62,879 bases of DNA from an uncultured Phocaeicola sp. GTDB lineage: Bacteria > Bacteroidota > Bacteroidia > Bacteroidales > Bacteroidaceae. The notes beneath the pieces were generated by a model. That model saw only the letters and a program-made list of their open reading frames with translations. It was not told the DNA's origin and made no database searches. Every line of letters starts with the position of its first letter. The first letter of the stretch is position 1. This document shows positions 26,605 through 34,417 of the stretch, in pieces. The position numbers and the translations under genes are program-made. The stretch covers positions 1-62,879 of the forward strand of contig CALUIE010000005.1 in NCBI GenBank assembly GCA_944320605.1, read 5' to 3'.

Positions 26605-28473
26605 TTAATAATTAAAATCTAATTCAACACTTTCACTACCATCACTAATTGTAATAATTCCACTACCAAATGTTGAATTCAGGAATGGTGAATCCATTAA
26701 CTTTTCCGGATATAGATTAATAGTGTTACCATCAATTTGTGGTAGTGCTGAATAATCAGAGAATAACTTTAATGTAGTATTATAGAAACTACTATTATAG
26801 ATTACATTATTGCTGTTTATATTTAATTGATTACCTATAATCTTATTTTGGAATTCATCGAATGAGCTGAAATCTTTTTTATCAGCTACCTCAAATATTA
26901 TAGGAGAATATTGATCTGATAGTTTTAACCATCTTCCTTCACCGGTTATTCCTTCACCATAATCCTCTGCAGCTAACTTGGAATATCCTCCATTTACAAT
27001 TTTAATGGCAGCAAATGCATTTGTTGATTCAGTAAATAACCATCCGAATTTTTCTATAAGTGGAAGTGTCTTTTCAATCCATATTGCTTGTCCTTTTGCA
27101 TTACTCAGCCCATTACCCAATCTTTGTAATATCATAACACCTTTGTTTTGCACTCCCCATTCCGCATTGTAAACAGAACCGCTACTAAGCTTTTCTGGTT
27201 GTGTAAATATTCTTTTTGTATAATTCCCAGAGAAAATAATTCCATTCCAACGGTTTTGAGAGCTTACATTGTTCCATTCATCTTTACTTAGTGCTTCTTC
27301 CATTGTCATACCCATAACGAAATTAGGAGTTATCCATGTGTAGCGCAATAAACCTCCATTTTCTATAATAAATTTATAATAATTTTCGCCAAGCGCAGAA
27401 CTTACACTCTCATTTGATTTTTTACCATAATTTCTTGATGTGTATGCATAATTACCATTGTTCGTATGTGAATTTACCAAGTTGCTTACAATCTTGTTTG
27501 GACGCCAAAATGTTGTTAATGTAGCCATATTTCCGGGATGTAAACTATATCTTGTAGGACCAATTCCAAAATGATACCATGCAAACTCCTCTGCACCACT
27601 TTTCAATATAGATTCTGAGCCGGGATAACACCTATGTCTGCTACCACCACGAACTCCGTTCAGTTGCTCGATAGCCCATTCTGTCCAATATACATTTAAG
27701 AAATTATCAGCAAGTTCTTTTAATTTTTCGTCCTCTGAAAAATCAACAAAGTTATAGATTGTATTTAGAGAATATTTAGCGTATGTTGGTGCTTCTATTT
27801 CAACCATCAGCCCATGTTGTGCTCTATTCTTGAAGTATGCTTTGAAATATTCTGTAAACTCTTTCCACAAAACTTCGGGCGTATTTCCGTCAGAATATGT
27901 TTTATCTTTATAGTTGGGATGATTTTTAAGAATCTGCGTTGCTCCCCAAAAACTTACCCATGCCTGTAAATGATGGTTTTCGCTACCCCAGATCCAAGAT
28001 GATTCTTCAGGATTTGCTAATGATTTAGTACAATGCTTTGATGTCCAGTCCCAAAGAATTTCAAGAATAGAATTTTCAGCTTCTATCCCCATTCTATTAG
28101 GGTAATATTTACTGTATGAAGAATATAACCAATATATTCTTTCCAATAGATATGCATGCCAATGAAAGGCATTTGCTTCAAATGTGTTGTTGATTTGCGG
28201 ATAATATTCCGAAGCAATTGTTTTTATAAACTGATCAGCCTTTTCTTTATCTTTTTCTAATGCATAACAAGCGGTTGCAAAACATTCGTACATCCACATT
28301 GGAGAATCTTTGGGTTGTGGGTCAATGTATGCTTTAAGTAATGCATCGTTTTGTCTTTTTGTCATTTCATCTTGTGGATGAAAAGGATCTAAATTATCAG
28401 ATGCTGGAATATCTGAGTCATTACATGATGTAAAAAAAATAATACTAAGTATAAGATAAAAAAAGTATTTCAT
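26605..28473 (-). CDS. Lyase-like lipoprotein of the PUL family (C)
   Basis: A 622-residue lipoprotein (lipobox Cys near residue 17, FFTSCNDSD). It aligns without large gaps to lyase B over the whole length: PMWMYECFATACYALEKDKEKAD, WHAYLLERIYWLYSS, WIWGSENHHLQAW (GSENH at 163-167), HGLMVEIEAPTYAKYSLN, LNGVRGGSRHRCYPGSES, EFAWYHFGIG and LRYTWITPNFVMGMTMEEAL; each as short blocks here. The shared polar residues, Asn and His in GSENHH, Tyr in TYAKYSLN and Arg in GVRGGSRHR, are the best candidates for catalysis. It differs from B in having a lipid anchor and three extra residues of spacing before the core. Probably a lyase acting on a different pool of the same glycan. Confidence 0.63.
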   Translation of the reverse strand: MKYFFYLILSIIFFTSCNDSDIPASDNLDPFHPQDEMTKRQNDALLKAYIDPQPKDSPMWMYECFATACYALEKDKEKADQFIKTIASEYYPQINNTFEANAFHWHAYLLERIYWLYSSYSKYYPNRMGIEAENSILEILWDWTSKHCTKSLANPEESSWIWGSENHHLQAWVSFWGATQILKNHPNYKDKTYSDGNTPEVLWKEFTEYFKAYFKNRAQHGLMVEIEAPTYAKYSLNTIYNFVDFSEDEKLKELADNFLNVYWTEWAIEQLNGVRGGSRHRCYPGSESILKSGAEEFAWYHFGIGPTRYSLHPGNMATLTTFWRPNKIVSNLVNSHTNNGNYAYTSRNYGKKSNESVSSALGENYYKFIIENGGLLRYTWITPNFVMGMTMEEALSKDEWNNVSSQNRWNGIIFSGNYTKRIFTQPEKLSSGSVYNAEWGVQNKGVMILQRLGNGLSNAKGQAIWIEKTLPLIEKFGWLFTESTNAFAAIKIVNGGYSKLAAEDYGEGITGEGRWLKLSDQYSPIIFEVADKKDFSSFDEFQNKIIGNQLNINSNNVIYNSSFYNTTLKLFSDYSALPQIDGNTINLYPEKLMDSPFLNSTFGSGIITISDGSESVELDFNY

Positions 28474-28484
28474 AGCTTTATTTT

Positions 28485-31088
28485 TTATTTTGTATTAAAA
28501 TCTAATATTAAATTATCATTTCCGTATGTTAGTACTACCTTACCACTACGGTATTCAGAATTAATGTATGGACTGTTGAATGTATAATCCGGCAAATAAT
28601 TGACAAACTCTCCTCCTATTGTTGGAATTTGAGGTGAGGTCAAGTTTAAAACTATTTCTTTATTGTCTTTACCACATCCTGTATATGTTAATATATGATA
28701 TCCCGGAACAACAGTTTTATATAGATTTAGAGGATTGTCCAATATATCTTCCATAAATTTCTTAATATTGTCATAATCTGTTATGTCTGCTGATTCAATT
28801 ATAATAGCAGCAAATTTATCTTCAGATATTATTGATGTATGATTATTATCCCACTTATAAGATTTATTTTTGATTTTTACAGTAGGAACATCGTGTGGAC
28901 CATTAAAAAGAATTTGAGTCCCATTATTTCTTATGGCGTTTTCTTTCTCGTATGTTTCATCCCATAACACTGTACGTACAGCTGCGTATGCACCACCTTT
29001 CTGCACAAATATCCATCCGTTTTTTTCGATTAACTTATCCCAATTGTTCCCTAACCATATAGCTATATCCTGTGGACCTTCGTATTTGGTCGGATACCAG
29101 TCGGGTTGAGCTGCTGAATACTGTCTGAATTGTTGCAATATTAAAGTATTCTTATGTTGCACAGTCTGAAACATAATTTCCATGTCTATATTATTTGCGT
29201 CTTTGTGATATCCGTATGGTACTATACGTGAGTTCTCTGACTGGGCAAATGTCATACCATGCCAACGTCCGACAGCACTTAGATGAGAGTGTACAGCAGC
29301 CGGATGATCCATCTGTGTACCTAATATATAATAAGGAGTAATGTATGCATATCTCAATAATCTTGAATCAGTATTACACAGCATTCCTCGTTCTGCGCCT
29401 AATGGTCTTGGATAAATATTTTCTTCTTCGCCTATTCCTTTGGATATATATTCAAATTTACCTAAGCCTTCCCTATCTAAAGACATTTTCCATAGAATGT
29501 CAGGTAGTTCATAATCACAGAACATATTCCAAAATCCATAAACACCGGGATTACCTGCGCCACCCATATAGAAACTGATTAATTCTCCTCCATTTCCAAG
29601 TCCTCCAACGGTTTTGTGATTACGTGTTTTAGCTCCACCTCTAACTCCATCAATACTTACTTGTGTCCAGTCGGCCCAATATAAGGTAATGAATTTCTTC
29701 ATTAATGATTTAAAATCCTCATTACCGCTATAAGAATATCCTAATTCTAAAAAGTTATATGAGTGTTTACTGTATGTCGGTGAACCATATTCAAGCATTA
29801 TTCCTCTTTCCGCTCTTTCTTTAATATATTGGGTCATAAACTTTAGCCATGCCTCATAATGATCTGCTGCTTTATACTGTTTCCCGTCAGACAAGTTGGC
29901 ACATCCTCCTATATATCTTTCTTGGGATACTTTTGTTGTACCATGGTATCCCGCGTGCCCGTATTCATATCCTCCACCAAATCCATAATCAGGATATATT
30001 CTGTCCCTATATAATGACTCGTTCATGAATATACGTGAAGTTACAAGATTACTCATTTTTGCATTAAGGTCATGATTTTCGCTTCCGTCCATCCACCACG
30101 TGTTTCCTTGAAATGCCAGATGAATATCATTCTTGATATAAGTTCTATTCCATAAAACCTCTAATAAACGTTTTTCTGTTTCTTTGTTTAGTCTTCCTTT
30201 GAATTTACCGCAATTATTGGAAAACCAATAATAAATTCGGCATAAAGCTGGAGTAACTTCAAGACTCCAACCGTCATGTGTCTTTTCACTTTCCTCCAAT
30301 GCTTGCATTAAAATATCATTAGCTTGCTTTATGTCTTTTTTCAGATAAAGCATAGCAAAAGCTTTTGTAAATAGGGTCGCCTTTTTATCGTTTGTGATTT
30401 CTGTAAGGGAATGTTCAGTTCTTATTTTTTTACTGTTATTTGCTTCTTCTTTTCGTTGCAATAGTGTTTTGTCAGTAATACGTATTATTTTATTTGAAGA
30501 AATGAACTGTATATTATCAATATTTATTGATTTATTACCGGTGAAACCAGCCTCAAACTCACATAAAGTAACTTCTTTCCAGTTAAATTTTTTTTCAGCA
30601 TTCAGAATAGATAATTTAGTTTCTATATTCTTCCACTTATTATGTGTATTAAAACCATTTATCTTCGCTGATGCTATTCTATTATTACTGTCAACAAGTT
30701 TTATAGTCCATTCGTCAGGACAATTTTCTTCTGGAGTTTTTAAATCGAATGATATTTTATGCTCTTTGTTTAAAGCTATACCCTTATCCCAAAGATTTAA
30801 TATAAATCCAAATTTCTCAGATGGTTTTACGGATATTTTAACACTGAAATCACCTGTGGTTTTTTCTAAATGGTCTCTTTGGATGTTTTTAGGATTGTAA
30901 CCTAAACTAATTCTTTTTTCTAAATCATAATTTATATGATTATTAAGTGATGAAGTTCCAAACAATCGCTTGGCCTCATCCCAAAAATCGTATGTTGCTT
31001 CTGACGATTCTTTTTTATCTTCAGAGGCTATGTTTATATTTGTTCCTCCTATTATGGAACACATTATGATTGATATTAGGATATTCAT
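28485..31088 (-). CDS. Large lyase-like protein of the PUL family (D)
   Basis: An 867-residue secreted protein. After a signal peptide (about 1-20) come about 200 residues of beta-sandwich with a YDFWDEAKRLFG opening, resembling a carbohydrate-binding module. The middle is the alpha-helical core of the family: NTWWMDGSENHDLNAK near 330, RAERGIMLEYGSPTYSKHSYN near 415, IDGVRGGAKTRNH near 470, then LRYAYITPYYILGTQM near 575. The last third is beta-rich, ending SGKVVLTYGNDNLILDFN. Compared with proteins A-C it has a larger N-terminus and keeps GSENH followed by D instead of H. PL8-like folds fit, but no family is assigned. It lies next to the SusE/F-position lipoproteins and may be the first endo-acting enzyme. 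Confidence 0.62.
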   Translation of the reverse strand: MNILISIIMCSIIGGTNINIASEDKKESSEATYDFWDEAKRLFGTSSLNNHINYDLEKRISLGYNPKNIQRDHLEKTTGDFSVKISVKPSEKFGFILNLWDKGIALNKEHKISFDLKTPEENCPDEWTIKLVDSNNRIASAKINGFNTHNKWKNIETKLSILNAEKKFNWKEVTLCEFEAGFTGNKSINIDNIQFISSNKIIRITDKTLLQRKEEANNSKKIRTEHSLTEITNDKKATLFTKAFAMLYLKKDIKQANDILMQALEESEKTHDGWSLEVTPALCRIYYWFSNNCGKFKGRLNKETEKRLLEVLWNRTYIKNDIHLAFQGNTWWMDGSENHDLNAKMSNLVTSRIFMNESLYRDRIYPDYGFGGGYEYGHAGYHGTTKVSQERYIGGCANLSDGKQYKAADHYEAWLKFMTQYIKERAERGIMLEYGSPTYSKHSYNFLELGYSYSGNEDFKSLMKKFITLYWADWTQVSIDGVRGGAKTRNHKTVGGLGNGGELISFYMGGAGNPGVYGFWNMFCDYELPDILWKMSLDREGLGKFEYISKGIGEEENIYPRPLGAERGMLCNTDSRLLRYAYITPYYILGTQMDHPAAVHSHLSAVGRWHGMTFAQSENSRIVPYGYHKDANNIDMEIMFQTVQHKNTLILQQFRQYSAAQPDWYPTKYEGPQDIAIWLGNNWDKLIEKNGWIFVQKGGAYAAVRTVLWDETYEKENAIRNNGTQILFNGPHDVPTVKIKNKSYKWDNNHTSIISEDKFAAIIIESADITDYDNIKKFMEDILDNPLNLYKTVVPGYHILTYTGCGKDNKEIVLNLTSPQIPTIGGEFVNYLPDYTFNSPYINSEYRSGKVVLTYGNDNLILDFNTK

Positions 31089-31104
31089 GGTATATAATTT
31101 TAAG

Positions 31105-31152
31105 ATAAGGTTTGCCTATTATAAGGTATGATTATAATAATGCAAACCTTAT
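31105..31152 (-). terminator. Stem-loop between the DUF4466-like lipoprotein and lyase D
   Basis: ATAAGGTTTGC (31105-31115) pairs perfectly over 11 bases with GCAAACCTTAT (31142-31152), with a 26-base loop that has its own AT-rich inverted segments. It separates the transport-binding genes from the enzyme genes. The minus strand continues CTTAAAATTATATACC, only weakly T-rich. Confidence 0.55.
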
Positions 31153-31158
31153 TTGTTC

Positions 31159-32145
31159 TTAATTCATAGTGTATCGTTTGATACTTACTGTCATAGTCTT
31201 ATTTGTTTCATTTACTTTATTTATATAAATGTAGGCTCTGTATTTTTTATCGGCAGTCTCTATCCATACTCCATATTCTGCTTTCAAGTCCATTGCATAG
31301 TCAGGAGCATTGTCGAAACCCATCTTTTCAAAGTCAACATCATCAACGTAAACTCCAAATTCGAGACGTGCTAAATGTTTGTCTCTCACCCCATATACTT
31401 TCCATAGCATACTTTGATTTGTTAGTTCTGAAGGTACGTTAAAATCCTGACGATAGTCAGAGTTTGAAGGGGAGATCAGTACGTGATTAAAATTTACTCC
31501 GCTTAATGGGCGATACAAATATATTAGGTCTATTTTACCAGGATTTTGTATAGCCTCTGTTTCTGAATATGATTTCATATCGGCAACAGAGAAGTAGCAA
31601 TTATTTCCATCTGTTAACTCTATATCCAATTTCATATCCAGTTTTGAAATTTTATATGGCCCTAATTTATAATTAACTTCTTCACCAGTACTTGCTTTGG
31701 CTGAGAATTTAAAACTGACTTCTTTACCTCGTGCCTCTTCCGGTATATAGTAATAATACCTTAAAGAAGCGGCGCAGGTATCTTTAGTAAATTCAACGTA
31801 TGTTGTATTACCGTCATTGACAGATGGTTTTCCAATTTCTATGGGAACGTCTTCTCCACTTAGGTTTGTGTGGAAAGATCTGTTTTCCAGATATGTGTTT
31901 TCAGAACCGGCTATAGATGCTTCTACTTGTGCCAATTCTATTTTCCCTTGCTCCGGTCCTAAAGACATGGCATATACGAATTCTATGTTGTTTCCGATGA
32001 TATTTGGACCAATACTTCGTTTTATACAGTCGTTATGTAATGAGGTATTACCTTCAGGTATTTCGTAATCTTTCTCTGAACAACTATATAGTAATATTGG
32101 AGAAATAACAAGTAACAACTTTTTGATATAACTATAGTATTTCAT
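31159..32145 (-). CDS. DUF4466-like surface lipoprotein
   Basis: A 328-residue lipoprotein (lipobox near LLYSCSEKDYEIP, Cys at about residue 22). Its body begins LHNDCIKRSIGPNIIGNNIEFVYAMSLG, and continues with QVEASIAGSENTYLENRSFHT, LRYYYYIPEEARGKEVSFKFSAK and YRAYIYINKVNETNK; blocks such as NDCIKRS, VEASIAG and IPEEARGK are what I recognise as DUF4466. It occupies the SusE/SusF position after SusD, so it probably binds glycan at the surface next to the SusCD complex. No catalytic residues are apparent. Confidence 0.75.
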   Translation of the reverse strand: MKYYSYIKKLLLVISPILLYSCSEKDYEIPEGNTSLHNDCIKRSIGPNIIGNNIEFVYAMSLGPEQGKIELAQVEASIAGSENTYLENRSFHTNLSGEDVPIEIGKPSVNDGNTTYVEFTKDTCAASLRYYYYIPEEARGKEVSFKFSAKASTGEEVNYKLGPYKISKLDMKLDIELTDGNNCYFSVADMKSYSETEAIQNPGKIDLIYLYRPLSGVNFNHVLISPSNSDYRQDFNVPSELTNQSMLWKVYGVRDKHLARLEFGVYVDDVDFEKMGFDNAPDYAMDLKAEYGVWIETADKKYRAYIYINKVNETNKTMTVSIKRYTMN

Positions 32146-32168
32146 AATATATGGTATGATTTAATTTA

Positions 32169-32567
32169 TTACTCATAAGTTCTTTCTTGAACTGTAACTG
32201 TTACAGTATATGTTTTTCTAACTTTACGGTCTCCTGAAATTACAGTCCATTCTTTGGGTTGTAAGTCTGAGAAATCAACAAAACCTGTTATTTTAGGTTC
32301 CAATTTGGCATCAGGACATAAAGAAAACTGTGGCCATAAATTCTTCAGGTCAGTACCATACAATACTTCTACGTCAATGGTTTGAGCAATTGTATCAATT
32401 ACAGGAGCTTTTGAACGTGCTATCTGATAATCTCTTCCTAATAATTCAAAGTTACTTACATAACATTCATTCCTATCTGTTATTAATAGACCATCCTCAT
32501 CAACAGGGAATTTTGAGCATCCTATAATGGAAAATAATGTAATTGCAATAAATATTAGTCTTTTCAT
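32169..32567 (-). CDS. Small Ig-like (DUF5018-type) lipoprotein
   Basis: A 132-residue lipoprotein (FSIIGCSKFPVDED, Cys near residue 17) made of a short region and one beta-sandwich. The pattern C-x3-F-x-L, then IDVEVLYGTDLKNLWPQFSL and RKTYTVTVTVQE is the one seen in DUF5018 and related domains placed next to SusD in many PULs. Length is short for a full DUF5018 protein, so it may hold a single copy. It probably supports glycan binding or folding at the surface and lies 16 bases after the SusD stop. Confidence 0.65.
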   Translation of the reverse strand: MKRLIFIAITLFSIIGCSKFPVDEDGLLITDRNECYVSNFELLGRDYQIARSKAPVIDTIAQTIDVEVLYGTDLKNLWPQFSLCPDAKLEPKITGFVDFSDLQPKEWTVISGDRKVRKTYTVTVTVQERTYE

Positions 32568-32583
32568 ATTTTCTTCTTTTTAA

Positions 32584-34407
32584 TTATAACCAAGGCTTGT
32601 TTTGAGTTAAGTTAGGATTCCTATCACGTTCACTTTGTGGAATTTTGAATATGTAACATCTTTGATAATCAAGTTCTGAAGCATTACGGAATACGGTCCT
32701 GATTCGTGTCCCATGAGTATCATATTCTTCAATACCATTACCCATTGGAGGACCCCAAACACGTTCCATAGCTCTCCATCTCCTGATATCAAATCCGCGG
32801 TGCCCTTCTCCTACTAATTCTACAATTCGTTCCTGTTCAATAGCTTTGAAGAACTCTTCTCTTGTAGATGTTTTGTTTGATGTTAACGGAGGAAGATTTC
32901 CTCTATGTCTGACTTTGTTTACTTTATCTATTGCATCTTCTGTTGGCACACCTTCTGCCTCATTTACAGCCTCTGCATACATTAAATATACATCCGCAAG
33001 CCTCATTATAGGCCATGCATAGTCACCCCAACTTCTATGTAATGTTTCCCCTTCATAATTTCTTACGAACTTTCTAAATACGTGTCCGGTGTTACAGCTA
33101 CCATTGTAAGTAATATATTGGATGCCGTTAATTGTTTCTTTTGCATTCCATTTTTTATATACAAAAGGATGGAAAATGTCTGTGGTTCCTTCTGATACAA
33201 AATCTTTAGTTTCTCTTATCATTTCATAATTCCAAAGTATAGTAGATTTCATACGGAAATCTCTATTTTTATAGCTCTCTGGATTGATAGCTCCGTTTTC
33301 TATGTTGGGATCATTACTTAAAATTAGTTTTTCGCAAAAATCCCCGGTTATTGTTGATTGGTATCTATCCGCTAAAGATTGTTTGGGCATAACATAGTTT
33401 TGTGAATTGTTTTGGAATCTTCCTCCAAAGTCTCTTTGTAATTCTTCTTTTACTCCATCGGTATCGTATGCTCCGTGTGTGAATGACATAAGAACTTCCG
33501 GATCATTATTACCTGTTTTAGGTATAAACAGGTAATAATAATTAGGTAATGTTTCAGCCTTACCCAATCCTTCGTCTATACCTGGTTCACCATTCCTGAA
33601 CAATGTTAATCCGTAATCGTTGATAACTTTTTTAAAATCTTCAGCAGCACCTTTATATGCTATTTTTGCTTCTTCCTTGTTTGGGGTAAATGTGTCTAAT
33701 TCCGGCCAACCAAAATTATTCCAACATGCCCAATATAGTTGAAGTTTTCCTTTAAATGCCAATGCTGCAGGTTGAGATGCCCTGCCAAATGCAACAGCAG
33801 TTTTTGGAAGTTTCTCTGACGCATATTTGAAATCTTCATATATTTTTTTATATATTTCTGCTATAGGTGTTCGTGTTAGTACATCTGCCTCGTATTGCGT
33901 AATTGTTTTATCAAAATATGGAACATCACCCCACAGTGATATAAGTCTGAAATATACCAATCCCCTAAGAAAACGAGCTTCAGCCAATACTGGTTCAAGT
34001 TTTGGACGTGTGACTTCATTGGCCGATTCCAACATTTTATTTATATTTTCGATAACATAGTTAGTACTGTTAACTCCACCGTAAAGGTTTTTGAAATATT
34101 TGTCAAAAGAGTTTCCATACCCATTAGGACCATATTTCCCACCATATATATCATTGTAACTGGCTGCTGCTACATGTACAAATTCTCCATGTCCGTCCAA
34201 ATAATAGTCTCTGTCAAATAATTGTCTTATTACAGAATATGTTCCAATTAATGCTGTTTCTGCATCACTTTCTGTTTGCCAGAATGTATCTCCTCCAACT
34301 TCTGTCGTCGGGGTTTGATTTAACAAATTATCTATACAACTTGTAGTAATCAATGATGCGGCAAAAAAAGAAACCAATATTAATGTTTTGTTATATATTC
34401 TTTTCAT
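32584..34407 (-). CDS. SusD-like glycan-binding lipoprotein
   Basis: A 607-residue outer-membrane lipoprotein that forms the lid of the SusC channel and captures glycan. I chose the ATG at 34407 (MKRIYNKTLILVSFF), since it gives the signal ending TTSCIDNLLNQTP; the frame extends 11 codons into SusC's stop region. Typical features are the helical TPR-like body, with ARFLRGLVYFRLISLWGDVPYF near 140-161 as the family hallmark (FLRGLVYFRL and WGDVPY), and the C-terminal RIVELVGEGHRGFDIRRW block near 545. The gene starts 10 bases after the susC stop and so is tightly paired with it. The bound glycan cannot be deduced. Confidence 0.95.
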   Translation of the reverse strand: MKRIYNKTLILVSFFAASLITTSCIDNLLNQTPTTEVGGDTFWQTESDAETALIGTYSVIRQLFDRDYYLDGHGEFVHVAAASYNDIYGGKYGPNGYGNSFDKYFKNLYGGVNSTNYVIENINKMLESANEVTRPKLEPVLAEARFLRGLVYFRLISLWGDVPYFDKTITQYEADVLTRTPIAEIYKKIYEDFKYASEKLPKTAVAFGRASQPAALAFKGKLQLYWACWNNFGWPELDTFTPNKEEAKIAYKGAAEDFKKVINDYGLTLFRNGEPGIDEGLGKAETLPNYYYLFIPKTGNNDPEVLMSFTHGAYDTDGVKEELQRDFGGRFQNNSQNYVMPKQSLADRYQSTITGDFCEKLILSNDPNIENGAINPESYKNRDFRMKSTILWNYEMIRETKDFVSEGTTDIFHPFVYKKWNAKETINGIQYITYNGSCNTGHVFRKFVRNYEGETLHRSWGDYAWPIMRLADVYLMYAEAVNEAEGVPTEDAIDKVNKVRHRGNLPPLTSNKTSTREEFFKAIEQERIVELVGEGHRGFDIRRWRAMERVWGPPMGNGIEEYDTHGTRIRTVFRNASELDYQRCYIFKIPQSERDRNPNLTQNKPWL

Positions 34408-34417
34408 GATTATATTT

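Noticed and set aside
30394-30900. Open frame of 168 codons on the plus strand inside lyase-like gene D
   Set aside because: The minus-strand frame carries the domain and the signal peptide; the plus frame is a Leu/Ser/Phe-rich shadow.
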